The notes beneath the pieces were generated by a model. The model was not told where the DNA came from, did no database searches, and saw only the letters and a program-made list of their open reading frames with translations. From Kordiimonas marina (GTDB lineage Bacteria; Pseudomonadota; Alphaproteobacteria; Sphingomonadales; Kordiimonadaceae), in NCBI RefSeq assembly GCF_023006325.1, contig NZ_JAINDF010000001.1, forward strand, positions 116,863 through 180,862: a stretch of 64,000 bases of DNA, given 5' to 3'. Shown here one piece after another: positions 42,562-51,924 of this stretch (position 1 is the first letter of the stretch; each line of letters begins with the position of its first letter). Made by a program: the position numbers and the translations under genes.

Positions 42562-44589
42562 TTATCCCGGGAACATCGTCAGGAACCCGACGAGCACCAT
42601 AACTACAAAGGCAAGTGTCCGGCTACCTTTGATTCCCTTCAACCTGGCTTCAGGGTCTGTCGGCAGGATTTTACGGTTAAGACGGGCACGCTCCCGCTCG
42701 ATCCGGTGGATAAGGTTGCGGGCCTGGCCGAATTCGCGCGCGTCCTCCGCCTGCACCTGCAGCATATTGACGTCCGAGGTCAGCCGGGTGATATCCCCGC
42801 CCTTCTTGATCTTGTCGAGCTGCTGCTGCACCGTCTCCCGGCGCTTCTTGTTCTTCAGTCCCTTGACCACAGGCCCAAGGCTATCGACCAGCTTCTCGGT
42901 CAGGTGGGGCAGCGCACCCATCTTGAAGCGGCGCTGGAGCAGCCCGAAAAACTCGGCCGACAGGCTGGCAAACCGGCCCGGGTCGTTCTGGGCCGCCGCC
43001 AGTTTATTGAAATCACGGCTGAGATCCGGCCCGTGGGTATTGCAATAAGCCGCAACATGACGGTCCAGAAGGATATTGCGGCCGCCCCCGGACGCCGACA
43101 AACGGTCAAGCGCATTCATCAACTGCTTGATCGACCCAATCCAGACATTGTCGAACCGCGGGCTGATACAGGGCAGGATCGGGTTCATTTCATAGAGCAC
43201 CCGCTCCATCCCGCGGCCGAGAGATTTGCTGGTCCCGTGATGGAACAGCCGCTTGAAGTCCTGCAGCCGCTGGGCAAACCCCGGGTCCCTGGGGCCGCAG
43301 ATTTCGGTCAGCGCGCTCATGAATTTCTGGTCCATCATGTCGGTAATGACGGCGAGCAAATCCCGGTCATCCCGGGCGAAGGCATCAGCAATCATCGACC
43401 CCATGCCATCCAGGAACATGGAATGGCCCCTGAAATGGACCGGCCCTGTGGGATGCAAGAACATGCAAACCCGCGAGACCATTTTGTAATCGTCGGCCCG
43501 CGCGCCGGAAAAGCCTTCCGCCGGGCGGACATCGATCACCGCCTCAAGACGTTCCGTCAGGATTTCATCCCGGAACGACAATTGCGCCCAGGATGGAAAA
43601 TCGAGCTTTTTCAGGAAGCTGGCCGCTTCCCGCGGTTCCCGTGCGAACGCATCCGCGAGCAGGCGCCTGTCCACATAGGCCACGCCCTTGAAATTGGTCG
43701 GCCGGTTCATTGTCCAGGCCTTGAGGCTGGTGCGCTTGGGCTTGCCGACACCATCGAACCAATCGAGCACGTCCTCCGCACCCCAGCGTTCATCGGGTTC
43801 ATCAGCCATCATGCCTTTGATCAGCGACCCAAGCGCGCCCGGAATATCGCGCCCGCCCGAAAGCGCCCAATAGGACCCCTGGTTGATCCGCGCCATGACC
43901 ATGGCGTCGCGTTTGCGGCCTTGCCACAGTTGTTCCCCGAAATACAGGCACTGAAGCGCGACACCGAACTGATAGAAATCGCTATCCATGCTGCCTGCGC
44001 CGCGCGCCGTATCGTCAGCGAGCGCAAGGTCGAGCGCCTCCAGTGCGAATGGCTGGCGGAAGCCGGGCGGCGTGCTGTAACACTCCCCAATCCAGACCTC
44101 GTCCCCATCCTTGGTGGCGAAATACATGTTACTGGGCTTCAGGTTCCGGTGGAAAATGCCGCGCTTATGCAGCGCGGCCAACGCCTTTAGGACAGAAAGC
44201 ACCACATGCTGTCTGAGGCGGTTGGTATTGACCCTCGGGTTGACCTTGCCGTCAGGCCCCATCAGTGGGCCGCCCACCGGCCGCTCGAATATGGTAACCA
44301 GCCGCTGCTTGCGGCCATTCTTGTCTATCGACATCAGGCCCCGGTCGACCGGATTGACCATATTGGGGATCGGCCGCCCCTTGATGCTGCGGTAGACATC
44401 ATTGCGCAAGGGAACAAGCGGATTGTGAACGAGCGCATAAAGCTCACGGCCAGGCTCTTGCTGGTCGTTGACCTTGAAGGCTTCGCCACCGGCCGTGCTG
44501 AACTCCGGCAGCGGCGACGCAGTCATGACCACGTACCGTTCGCCGAAGGCGCTCTGACCGGGTGGGACGGGTGCAGACTCCCCGCTCAC
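42562..44589 (-). CDS. Predicted membrane-anchored Ser/Thr pseudokinase
   Basis: A 675-residue protein. Residues about 20-280 look like a protein-kinase fold: a degenerate N-lobe, GIFHRNLKPSNMYF (144-157) at the catalytic loop, DSDFYQFGVALQCLYFGEQLW (helix F), and DERWGAEDVLDWF near the end. The catalytic aspartate of HRD is Asn149, the DFG motif is replaced by GEC (168-170), and no VAIK lysine is evident, so it is probably catalytically dead. The middle is a novel alpha-helical region; 570-645 may be coiled coil; the C-terminus is one membrane segment (about 656-673). GTG start with GGGGGA 5 bases upstream. Confidence 0.72.
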   Translation of the reverse strand: MSGESAPVPPGQSAFGERYVVMTASPLPEFSTAGGEAFKVNDQQEPGRELYALVHNPLVPLRNDVYRSIKGRPIPNMVNPVDRGLMSIDKNGRKQRLVTIFERPVGGPLMGPDGKVNPRVNTNRLRQHVVLSVLKALAALHKRGIFHRNLKPSNMYFATKDGDEVWIGECYSTPPGFRQPFALEALDLALADDTARGAGSMDSDFYQFGVALQCLYFGEQLWQGRKRDAMVMARINQGSYWALSGGRDIPGALGSLIKGMMADEPDERWGAEDVLDWFDGVGKPKRTSLKAWTMNRPTNFKGVAYVDRRLLADAFAREPREAASFLKKLDFPSWAQLSFRDEILTERLEAVIDVRPAEGFSGARADDYKMVSRVCMFLHPTGPVHFRGHSMFLDGMGSMIADAFARDDRDLLAVITDMMDQKFMSALTEICGPRDPGFAQRLQDFKRLFHHGTSKSLGRGMERVLYEMNPILPCISPRFDNVWIGSIKQLMNALDRLSASGGGRNILLDRHVAAYCNTHGPDLSRDFNKLAAAQNDPGRFASLSAEFFGLLQRRFKMGALPHLTEKLVDSLGPVVKGLKNKKRRETVQQQLDKIKKGGDITRLTSDVNMLQVQAEDAREFGQARNLIHRIERERARLNRKILPTDPEARLKGIKGSRTLAFVVMVLVGFLTMFPG

Positions 44590-44716
44590 AATGTTCCCCC
44601 TTTAAGACCTATGTACACCACTATGGTTACATTCCTGTCCACGTGCGTATGACAGTCTTACTCTATTTTGTTAACAAATGTGAATCATAGCGTTTCAAAA
44701 TGCAAATTATTACAAA

Positions 44717-44752
44717 AAAAACGCCGCAACTCTCATGAGTTAGCGGCGTTTT
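44717..44752 (-). terminator. Terminator of the ser-his-pur operon
   Basis: Read on the minus strand, AAAACGCCGC.AACTC pairs with GAGTT.GCGGCGTTTT and is followed by a run of T (A tract at 44714-44720). It lies 38 bp past the purA stop. A second 7-bp-arm stem (44766-44784, AAGGCTA/TAGCCTT) sits between the stop and this hairpin. Confidence 0.9.
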
Positions 44753-44789
44753 ATCACAAACGCTTAAGGCTAGTATATAGCCTTGAGAC

Positions 44790-46082
44790 CTAGTCCTGGA
44801 ACGGATCGCGGACCAGAATGGTATCGTCACGCTCCGGGCTGGTGGACAGAAGCGCCACCGGAACGCCGATCAGCTCTTCGATCCGGCGGATATATTTCAC
44901 CGCGGTCGCCGGCAGATCGGCCCAGCTACGGGCACCGAAAGTGCTTTCCTGCCAGCCTTCGAGGGTTTCGTAGACCGGCTCGATCGCGGCCTGGTCTTCC
45001 ATGCCGTAAGGCAGATAGTCGATGACTTCGCCTTTGTGCTTGTAGCCGACACAGACCTTCAGTTCGTCCATGCCGTCAAGCACGTCCAGTTTCGTGAGCG
45101 CGATACCGTCGACACCGCCGATGGTCAGGCTTTGGCGAACCAGCACGGCGTCGAACCAGCCACAACGGCGCGAACGACCGGTGACGGTACCAAATTCGTG
45201 GCCCTTCTCACCCAGATACTGACCGACTTCATTGTCCTGCTCGCTCGGGAACGGGCCTGACCCCACACGCGTGGTGTAGGCCTTGGTGATGCCGAGCACA
45301 TAATCCAGCGCCCGCGGCCCCATGCCCGACCCGCCAGCCGCCTGGCCTGCGACTGTGTTGGAGCTGGTCACAAACGGATAGGTGCCATGGTCAATGTCCA
45401 GAAGCGAGCCTTGCGCGCCTTCAAACAGGATTTTCTTACCGCTTTTCTGCGCGTCATCCAGCGTGCGCCAGACATTGTGCATATAGGGCAGGATCTGGGG
45501 CGCCAGCGTCATCAGCTCGTCGGCGATGACCTTGCCGTCCACTTCCGGCTGACCGAGGCCACGGCGCACGGCATTATGGTGCGTCAGCGCGACTTCAAGA
45601 CGGGCTTCAATGGTTTCGCGGGACTGCAGGTCGCACACGCGGATCGCGCGGCGGCCAACCTTGTCCTCATACGCCGGGCCGATACCGCGGCGGGTGGTAC
45701 CGATCTTGACGCCCTTGGTCGCGTCTTCGCGCAGGGCATCCAGTTCACGGTGGTAGGGCATGATGAGCGTAGCGTTTGCAGCGATCTGCAACGTCTCGGA
45801 CGTGATGTCCACGCCCTGGTCGCGCAGCTTGTCCATTTCGGACAAGAGCGCCCACGGATCAACGACGACGCCGTTGCCGATCACGCTGATCTTGCCGCCG
45901 CGCACAACGCCGGACGGCATCAGGGACAGCTTATAGACCTTACCGTCAACCACCAGCGTATGACCGGCGTTATGGCCACCCTGAAAACGCACGACCACAT
46001 CGGCGCGTTCGGAAAGCCAGTCAACGATTTTGCCCTTGCCTTCGTCGCCCCATTGCGAGCCGACAACAACGACATTGCCCAT
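44790..46082 (-). CDS. purA: Adenylosuccinate synthetase
   Basis: PurA joins IMP and aspartate with GTP to make adenylosuccinate, on the way to AMP. The 430-residue protein has the signature [15 protein letters not shown] (about 6-20), [41 protein letters not shown] and [11 protein letters not shown]. It is the last gene of serC-serA-hisZ-purA, 39 bp after hisZ, and is followed by a clear terminator. The linkage joins serine, histidine and purine metabolism in one transcript. Confidence 0.98.
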   Translation of the reverse strand: MGNVVVVGSQWGDEGKGKIVDWLSERADVVVRFQGGHNAGHTLVVDGKVYKLSLMPSGVVRGGKISVIGNGVVVDPWALLSEMDKLRDQGVDITSETLQIAANATLIMPYHRELDALREDATKGVKIGTTRRGIGPAYEDKVGRRAIRVCDLQSRETIEARLEVALTHHNAVRRGLGQPEVDGKVIADELMTLAPQILPYMHNVWRTLDDAQKSGKKILFEGAQGSLLDIDHGTYPFVTSSNTVAGQAAGGSGMGPRALDYVLGITKAYTTRVGSGPFPSEQDNEVGQYLGEKGHEFGTVTGRSRRCGWFDAVLVRQSLTIGGVDGIALTKLDVLDGMDELKVCVGYKHKGEVIDYLPYGMEDQAAIEPVYETLEGWQESTFGARSWADLPATAVKYIRRIEELIGVPVALLSTSPERDDTILVRDPFQD

Positions 46083-46121
46083 CAGAAATCCCCTTATTTG
46101 GATGCCCGTAAAAGTGGGCTT

Positions 46122-47297
46122 TTATACGGCCCGAACCGTATCATCAAGCAAGATATGACCGCAGCCCAAAAGACGTGCCTCTTTCTCCGCGTCCGCGGTT
46201 CCGGCAAGGCCCTGGATCGTACGCCAGCCGTCCTTCCGGTAGAGGGCAGCTACGGCAGCGGAAGTCCCATGCGGCACATAGAGTTTTTTGGGTGCGTCAG
46301 GCATGGGAAGCGTGCGCATCAGCGTATCGAGATAGACCGAAAAGCCGGTCGCTTCCTCTTCGTGGCCGTCCGGATGCGTGACCATATAGCGGCCGCCACG
46401 GCCCAGCTCGCCCTGTGCGCCCTTGGCAAAAAGCGCGAATCCGATGCCGGTTTTATATTCGAAGCCGTGGCATTCGCACGGGTCGACCGTCACGGTCACG
46501 TCCGGCAGACGCTCGCCGATCATATCGACGAGGCGGCCAAGGCGGGCAATCAGTTTGCCTGAGGCACCCTTGAGTTCCATGGTCCGCAACATTTCCATCG
46601 CACGGTCAGCGGGGCCTGTGGCCTGCAGTACGCGGGTGAAAACCGCACGGGTCTCTTCATCCAGGATGGCAAGCGCACCGGCGTCCTTGGCTTCCATGGC
46701 TTCGAGCACGGTCTCGCGCACGTCGCCGGTCAGCTTGGCCTGGTCGCACATATGGCCGACAAGCGGCGCCAGCGTCAGGTCGACGGAGATATTCTCAATC
46801 CCCACGGCCTGCAGGCTTTCGACCGCCACGGCGATCACTTCCAGCTCGGCTTCCAGGCTTTGGCTGCCGACAAGCTCCACGCCCGCCTGAATGAACTGGC
46901 GGTCGGGACGCAGCTGGCTGCCCTTGGTGCGGAGAACATTACCGGTGTAGGCAAGGCGGAGCGGCCGGGGCGCGTCCGACAGGCGCGTGGCCGCCAGGCG
47001 GGACATCTGCATGGTCATGTCGGCGCGGATCGCCATCATGCGCTGGGTGTCCACGTCCATCAGGCGGAACATCTGCTTGGCGCGGGTTTTCCCGGCGCCC
47101 ACCAGCAGGCTGTCTTCATATTCGACCAGCGGCGGGTTCACCCGGTCGTAGCCGTGGCTCACATAGGTATCCACCAGCGTGCGCACCAATGCAGCTTCCT
47201 GTTCTGCATAGGGTGCGAGCTGGTCGCGGAAGCCTTCCGGCAACAATGCTTGGCGGGCGTACGCGCCACCCGCCATGTCTTTTTTAGGACCGTTCAT
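46122..47297 (-). CDS. hisZ: ATP phosphoribosyltransferase regulatory subunit
   Basis: HisZ is a histidyl-tRNA-synthetase-like protein that forms the regulatory partner of the short HisG and allows feedback by histidine. The 391-residue protein has LLPEGFRDQLAPYAEQEA (motif 1-like), IRADMTMQMSRLAA and LRLAYTGNVLR (motif 2-like), RQFIQAGVELVG, and GRGGRY (motif 3-like). It lacks the anticodon-binding domain of HisS. AGGGGA precedes the ATG at 47297. It lies 22 bp after serA, and hisG is not in the window. Confidence 0.94.
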   Translation of the reverse strand: MNGPKKDMAGGAYARQALLPEGFRDQLAPYAEQEAALVRTLVDTYVSHGYDRVNPPLVEYEDSLLVGAGKTRAKQMFRLMDVDTQRMMAIRADMTMQMSRLAATRLSDAPRPLRLAYTGNVLRTKGSQLRPDRQFIQAGVELVGSQSLEAELEVIAVAVESLQAVGIENISVDLTLAPLVGHMCDQAKLTGDVRETVLEAMEAKDAGALAILDEETRAVFTRVLQATGPADRAMEMLRTMELKGASGKLIARLGRLVDMIGERLPDVTVTVDPCECHGFEYKTGIGFALFAKGAQGELGRGGRYMVTHPDGHEEEATGFSVYLDTLMRTLPMPDAPKKLYVPHGTSAAVAALYRKDGWRTIQGLAGTADAEKEARLLGCGHILLDDTVRAV

Positions 47298-47319
47298 CGG
47301 GGTCCCCTTCTCGCCTCAG

Positions 47320-48897
47320 TTAGAAAGACAGTTTTTTCGCCTGTCGTACATGGGCGAGAGCGGCCACCTGGTCAAGCACAATATCCTTGATCGGCTCATC
47401 GACAGCCACCAGCGCAACCGCTTCTTCACCGACGATACGGCGGCCAAGCGAGAAGGTGGCGACGTTGACGCCATTGAAGCCGAGCAGCGAGCCAAGCGCC
47501 CCGATAAAGCCCGGTTTGTCATCGTTGATGACATAGAGCATGTTCGGCGCGACCTTGGCTTCGAGGAGAACGCCGTTCACCTCAACGATCCGCGGTTCGT
47601 GGTTGGCGAACAGGGTGCCGGAGACGCTACGGGTGCGCTTTTCGGTCTCGATCGAGAGACGAATCAGCGTCTGGTAGTCGCCTTCGCGGTCGTGCTTCAC
47701 CTCGGTTACCTGGATGTTGCGTTCCTTGGCGATCAAGGGCGCGTTGACCATGTTGACCGTGCTCATCAAGGGCGACAGCAGGCCTTCGAGGATGATGGCG
47801 GTCAGCGGCTTGGTGTTGAGTTCCGCCACATGGCCTTCATATTCGATGACAACGCGCTTGAGGCTGTGTTCCGTCAGCTGGCCCGCGAAGCTGCCGATCT
47901 GTTCGGCCAGTTTCATGTAAGGCTTCAGCTTCGGTGCATCCTCGGCACTGACCGACGGCATGTTGAGCGCGTTGGTAACGCCCCCCGTCAGCAGGTAATC
48001 AGACATCTGCTCAGCCACCTGAAGCGCCACATTGACCTGGGCTTCCGTGGTCGACGCGCCAAGGTGCGGGGTGCAGATGACATTGTCATGGCCAAAGAGC
48101 GGGTTTTCGGTTGCGGGCTCAACGGCGAAAACGTCGAGCGCGGCACCAGCCACAATGCCGTTATTCAGGGCTTCAAGGAGGGCTTCCTCATCAATGAGGC
48201 CGCCACGGGCACAGTTGACGATGCGCACGCCCTTTTTCATCTTGCCGAAGGCTTCCTTGCCGACGATGCCACGGGTCTGGTCCGTGAGCGGCGTATGGAG
48301 GGTGATCACGTCGGCGCGCTCGAACAGTTCATCAAGCTCAACCTTGGTGATATTGAGGTCCGCCGCGCGTTCAACCGCCAGGAAGGGATCATAGGCGATG
48401 ACCTTCATCTTCAGGCCTTGGGCGCGGTCGGCAACCACCGACCCGATGTTGCCGCAGCCGATGAGACCGAGGGTCTTGCCGGTGAGCTCGACACCCATGA
48501 ATTTGGACTTCTCCCACTTGCCTTCATGCGTGGAGGCATTGGCCTGCGGGATCGAACGGGCGAGCGCCATCATCATGGCGATGGCATGTTCGGCGGTGGT
48601 GATGGAGTTGCCGAACGGCGTGTTCATGACAACGACACCGGCGTTGGTGGCCGCGGTCACATCCACGTTGTCAACACCGATACCGGCCCGGCCGACAACC
48701 TTCAGGTTCTTGGCGGCTTCCAGCACAGTCGGGGTTACCTTGGTGGACGACCGGATAGCAAGGCCATCATAGTCGCCAATGATCTTGAGAAGCTCGTCCT
48801 TATCGAGGCCGGGCTTATAGTCAACGTCTACACCACGCTCCTTGAAAACCTGTTCGGCAAGCGGGCTCATTTTGTCGGAAATCAGCACCTTCGGCAT
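47320..48897 (-). CDS. serA: D-3-phosphoglycerate dehydrogenase
   Basis: SerA oxidises 3-phosphoglycerate to 3-phosphohydroxypyruvate, the first step of serine synthesis. The 525-residue long form has an NAD-binding domain (LGLIGCGNIGSVVADRA), the catalytic NCARGGLIDEEAL and PHLGASTTEAQ blocks, an intervening domain and a C-terminal ACT domain (MLYVINDDKPGFIGALGSLL) for serine sensing. AAGGA precedes the ATG. It lies 73 bp after serC with a strong hairpin in the gap. Confidence 0.97.
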   Translation of the reverse strand: MPKVLISDKMSPLAEQVFKERGVDVDYKPGLDKDELLKIIGDYDGLAIRSSTKVTPTVLEAAKNLKVVGRAGIGVDNVDVTAATNAGVVVMNTPFGNSITTAEHAIAMMMALARSIPQANASTHEGKWEKSKFMGVELTGKTLGLIGCGNIGSVVADRAQGLKMKVIAYDPFLAVERAADLNITKVELDELFERADVITLHTPLTDQTRGIVGKEAFGKMKKGVRIVNCARGGLIDEEALLEALNNGIVAGAALDVFAVEPATENPLFGHDNVICTPHLGASTTEAQVNVALQVAEQMSDYLLTGGVTNALNMPSVSAEDAPKLKPYMKLAEQIGSFAGQLTEHSLKRVVIEYEGHVAELNTKPLTAIILEGLLSPLMSTVNMVNAPLIAKERNIQVTEVKHDREGDYQTLIRLSIETEKRTRSVSGTLFANHEPRIVEVNGVLLEAKVAPNMLYVINDDKPGFIGALGSLLGFNGVNVATFSLGRRIVGEEAVALVAVDEPIKDIVLDQVAALAHVRQAKKLSF

Positions 48898-48936
48898 GAT
48901 CGTTCCTTTCGAAATATTCTGAATGCTCGGGAATGA

Positions 48937-48954
48937 CCGGGGCTTCCGCCCCGG
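48937..48954 (-). other. Intercistronic hairpin between serC and serA
   Basis: CCGGGGC (48937-48943) and GCCCCGG (48948-48954) form a perfect stem with a 4-base loop in the 73-bp serC-serA gap. There is no T run, so an mRNA-processing or stability role is more likely than termination. Confidence 0.55.
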
Positions 48955-48970
48955 CGCATGGCATCTGAAA

Positions 48971-50128
48971 TCAGGCCAGTTCGGCCTTCACGGTCCGGTA
49001 AGCCCAGTCAAGCCAGCCGGTCAGCGCCGACAGGTCCTCGGCTTCGACCGTGGCGCCGCACCAGATACGGAGGCCCGCAGGCGCGTCGCGGTAGCCGCCG
49101 ATGTCGTAGGCGACACCTTCAGCATCGAGAAGCGCGGCCAGCTTTTTCGGCACGGCGGCCTGGGCGTCGGCATCGAGTGTGGCGAACCACGGGTCGACAA
49201 CCTTCAGGCACACGGACGTGTTCGAGCGCGAGGCCTTGTCTTCGGCGAGGAAACCGGCCCAGTCGGTCACGGCCACCCAATCCTCCAGCACGCGGAGGTT
49301 GGCTTCCGATTTAGCGATCAGGCCATCGAGCCCGCCAAGGCCTTCAGCCCAATTCAGCGCATCGATATAATCCTCGACGCACAGCATGGACGGCGTGTTG
49401 ATGGTTTCGCCGACGAAGATGCCTTCGATCAGCTTGCCGCCTTTGGTCAGGCGGAAGATTTTGGGGAGCGGCCACGCGGGTGTATAGCTTTCCAGGCGCT
49501 CAACGGCACGCGGGGACAGGATCAGCATGCCGTGCGCAGCTTCACCGCCCAGAACTTTCTGCCAGCTGTAGGTGACAACATCGAGCTTGTGCCACGGCAG
49601 GTCCATGGCGAACGCAGCCGAGGTGGCGTCACAGATGGTGAGGCCTTCGCGGTCGTCCGCAATCCAGTCGGCGTTCGGGACCTTGACGCCCGAGGTGGTG
49701 CCGTTCCAGGTGAAGACGACGTCGCGGTCGGTATCGACAGCATTGAGGTCCGGCAGCTCGCCATAGTCGGCGGTCAGCGTGCGCACGTCTTCGAGCTTCA
49801 GTTGCTTGACCACGTCGGTGACCCAGCCAGCGCCAAAGCTTTCCCAGGCGAGCATATCGACGCCGCGCTGGCCGAGAAGCGACCAAAGCGCCATCTCAAC
49901 CGCGCCAGTGTCGGACGCAGCCACGATACCGATGCGATAATCGGCCGGAATCTTCAGAATTTCACGGGTTTTATCAATCGCTTCTTTGAGCTTGGCTTTG
50001 CCAGGCTTCGAGCGGTGAGAACGGCCAACAAGGGCATTCTCGAGAGCGTCCACGGCCCAACCGGGACGCTTGGCACACGGGCCGGAGCTAAATTCCGGAC
50101 GCCGCGGTGCGGTAGCAGGCTTCGTCAT
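48971..50128 (-). CDS. serC: Phosphoserine aminotransferase
   Basis: SerC is a PLP enzyme that makes 3-phosphoserine from phosphohydroxypyruvate and glutamate; it also serves pyridoxine synthesis. The 385-residue protein is of the long alphaproteobacterial type: [16 protein letters not shown] at the start, [33 protein letters not shown] and the PLP-lysine block [15 protein letters not shown]. The ATG at 50128 has AAGG 7 bases upstream inside a small stem. It heads the operon behind a structured leader. Confidence 0.96.
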   Translation of the reverse strand: MTKPATAPRRPEFSSGPCAKRPGWAVDALENALVGRSHRSKPGKAKLKEAIDKTREILKIPADYRIGIVAASDTGAVEMALWSLLGQRGVDMLAWESFGAGWVTDVVKQLKLEDVRTLTADYGELPDLNAVDTDRDVVFTWNGTTSGVKVPNADWIADDREGLTICDATSAAFAMDLPWHKLDVVTYSWQKVLGGEAAHGMLILSPRAVERLESYTPAWPLPKIFRLTKGGKLIEGIFVGETINTPSMLCVEDYIDALNWAEGLGGLDGLIAKSEANLRVLEDWVAVTDWAGFLAEDKASRSNTSVCLKVVDPWFATLDADAQAAVPKKLAALLDAEGVAYDIGGYRDAPAGLRIWCGATVEAEDLSALTGWLDWAYRTVKAELA

Positions 50129-50228
50129 ATCCTATCCTTCCAGATAGCTAGCGCCTCGTTGGGGAGGCGTGTCCCAATGTGTGTGCCGACCTCTCAGACG
50201 ACTGCTTCCCAGTTGGGGGAAGTACCGG
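50129..50228 (-). ncRNA. serC RNA motif leader (candidate cis-regulatory RNA)
   Basis: The roughly 100-nt leader of serC can fold into several stems. One is CGCCTC/GAGGCG (50152-50169, loop CCCAAC on the transcript). Another is CTATC/GATAG (50132-50147), which holds the ribosome binding site GGAAGG in its loop and arm. Upstream there are CCCAA and TTGGG segments able to pair over a longer range. A serC motif upstream of serC-serA is known from alphaproteobacteria; position and layout fit, but I cannot run a covariance model. Confidence 0.65.
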
Positions 50229-50234
50229 GGACGG

Positions 50235-50262
50235 AAACTAGCGGAAGAATGTTAACTGTCAA
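50235..50262 (-). promoter_or_regulatory. Candidate serC promoter
   Basis: On the minus strand TTGACA (50262-50257) and TAGTTT (50240-50235) are 16 bp apart. The implied transcript start near 50228 gives a leader of about 100 nt, the length of the structured RNA element. Confidence 0.55.
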
Positions 50263-50326
50263 TGAAATATTGCTGTGCTGCGCCTGATTGTCGCGCAACA
50301 ATCTTACTTTAGGCGCCAAGTGCTTG

Positions 50327-51127
50327 TCAGGCCTCACACATCCAGGTGAATTTTGTGTCCTTGAGGGCTTTTTCGAGCGCATCTGCGTTCTCGACAATAT
50401 CGCCGATCGCGCCCGACCGGAGCTTTTTCTGATCGGTCCTTATGGCACCGAGTCCCGTCACCCCGAGCGCCGCCTCAAGCGCCTCAGCCGCGCTTGCGGT
50501 CAGGCCCCCTTCCTCGGTGAACAGGGTCTCATACTCAAGCTCGGTTCTGGACGGGAACATGCTGGCGAACCGGTCCACCCGGGCTTCCAGCCGCGCCCGG
50601 CCGCGCAAGTTTTTGAGGACTGCTTCCGGGTCGACCGTCAACCTCGGCAGGGAAGCCCCCTCGCCCATACGCTTGTGCCAGATGCCGCTTGCCTCGGCCG
50701 ACAGTTTGGACAGGTGCGCGCGCAACAGGTTCCGCCGCCTGAGGAAGATCACCGGCGCCCCCAGCACCTTCACATGGCGGAACAGCGCCGGTGTGGCGTC
50801 CAGCCCCTTGTCATAACCTTCGAAATGATGGGTCTGGCTGAATTTGACATCCAGGATCAGCCGAGGTTTCCGCGCCCCCGCCCTCAGGAAATCCAGATAG
50901 GCCGAAAGCCGGTCGGCCGCCGCCCCCGGCTGGATCAGCGCCGGGCGTTCCGTCACCGCCCCCGGCAGCCAGCCGAAATAATGGGTGCCGCTGCCTGCGT
51001 AGGCATCCCCAAACACTTCGCCGAGCGCCTGGCATTCAGCATGTTTGTTGAGAAGCCCGGCCAAAGCCCCGGTGCCGGAGCGCTGGCGCGCGAACAGAAA
51101 AACCGGCCTCGCTGATGCCTCATTCAC
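50327..51127 (-). CDS. Stf0-like sulfotransferase
   Basis: A 266-residue protein with a PAPS-binding 5'-phosphosulfate loop near the N-terminus (FARQRSGTGAL, about 12-22), followed by LNKHAECQALGEVF and, further on, VIFLRRRNLLRAHLSKLSA, the 3'-phosphate region. This plan matches the Stf0/trehalose sulfotransferase-like group; the acceptor is unknown. It lies alone upstream of the serC promoter region, 98 bp from it. Confidence 0.8.
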   Translation of the reverse strand: MNEASARPVFLFARQRSGTGALAGLLNKHAECQALGEVFGDAYAGSGTHYFGWLPGAVTERPALIQPGAAADRLSAYLDFLRAGARKPRLILDVKFSQTHHFEGYDKGLDATPALFRHVKVLGAPVIFLRRRNLLRAHLSKLSAEASGIWHKRMGEGASLPRLTVDPEAVLKNLRGRARLEARVDRFASMFPSRTELEYETLFTEEGGLTASAAEALEAALGVTGLGAIRTDQKKLRSGAIGDIVENADALEKALKDTKFTWMCEA

Positions 51128-51303
51128 CTGTTTTTCTCCTTCCCCGACGATGCTTGGTCATTTGGTCGCCATTCTAGCCATAGCGGCACTGGATGCAATG
51201 CCCGGACCTGTGCCATAGTCGCGTTCGGGAACCGAAGGGGACGGGAATGCCAAGCCGTATCACCTTCACCCGACACTGTTTCTGATTGCGAGAGATTTTG
51301 CCG

Positions 51304-51900
51304 ATGCGCGCACGCCTGTCCCTGACTGTCCTTCTGGTCGCTTCATCGTTCTTAAGTGCCTGTGGTGGCGGCCCGAACAGGGGTGGCCCCGACGCACGTG
51401 ACCACCAGCCGCCGATCCCGCCGGAGCGGATGCAACAGCTGTATCACCAGATGATCGACCGCTGGGACTATGACGGCGACGGCAAGGCCACCTGCCAGGA
51501 CATGGACCTTCAGCGCCAGCGCCTGTTCAAGCTGTTGGACAAGAACAAGGACGGCGTCCTCGGCCCGACCGAATACAGGCTGGCCAAGTTCGAGGACAAG
51601 ACCTTCATGTTCTACGGCTTCCTGCGCGTGGATGCCGATTCGTCCGGCACCATCAGCCTGGCCGAACTCAGCAAAATCCCCCACAGCCAGTTCAACGCCG
51701 CCGACAAGGACCATAACTGCGAGATTTCCGAGCCCGAGGCGATCGAGGCGCTGCGCGAGGCCAACGCCGGCATGCTGCCCAGCGGCCGAGAGGACGGGCG
51801 CCCTCACCGCGGCAATAGACATCGCCCATCAAAGGATGATGACGGCGGGCTTCTGCCCCTTCCGGGCGACGAAGACGGCGATAGCGGCGGCGGCCACTGA
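51304..51900 (+). CDS. EF-hand lipoprotein
   Basis: A 198-residue protein with signal peptide and lipobox (VLLVASSFLSAC, Cys20), then four EF-hand-like loops: DYDGDGKATCQD, DKNKDGVLGPTE (canonical), DADSSGTISLAE and DKDHNCEISEPE. The last is degenerate. The tail is Gly/Asp/His-rich. It should be a calcium-binding lipoprotein of the envelope. I chose the ATG at 51304, since the longer open frame would place extra residues before the signal peptide. A 100-bp palindromic repeat follows its stop. Confidence 0.87.
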   Translation: MRARLSLTVLLVASSFLSACGGGPNRGGPDARDHQPPIPPERMQQLYHQMIDRWDYDGDGKATCQDMDLQRQRLFKLLDKNKDGVLGPTEYRLAKFEDKTFMFYGFLRVDADSSGTISLAELSKIPHSQFNAADKDHNCEISEPEAIEALREANAGMLPSGREDGRPHRGNRHRPSKDDDGGLLPLPGDEDGDSGGGH

Positions 51901-51924
51901 GGCCATCCGCACCCCACACACCCT

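Noticed and set aside
51247-51285. A 12-codon frame with a GGGGA-like site just before the EF-hand gene, as a possible leader peptide
   Set aside because: It has no regulatory codon run and no hairpin pair; chance is the simpler explanation.
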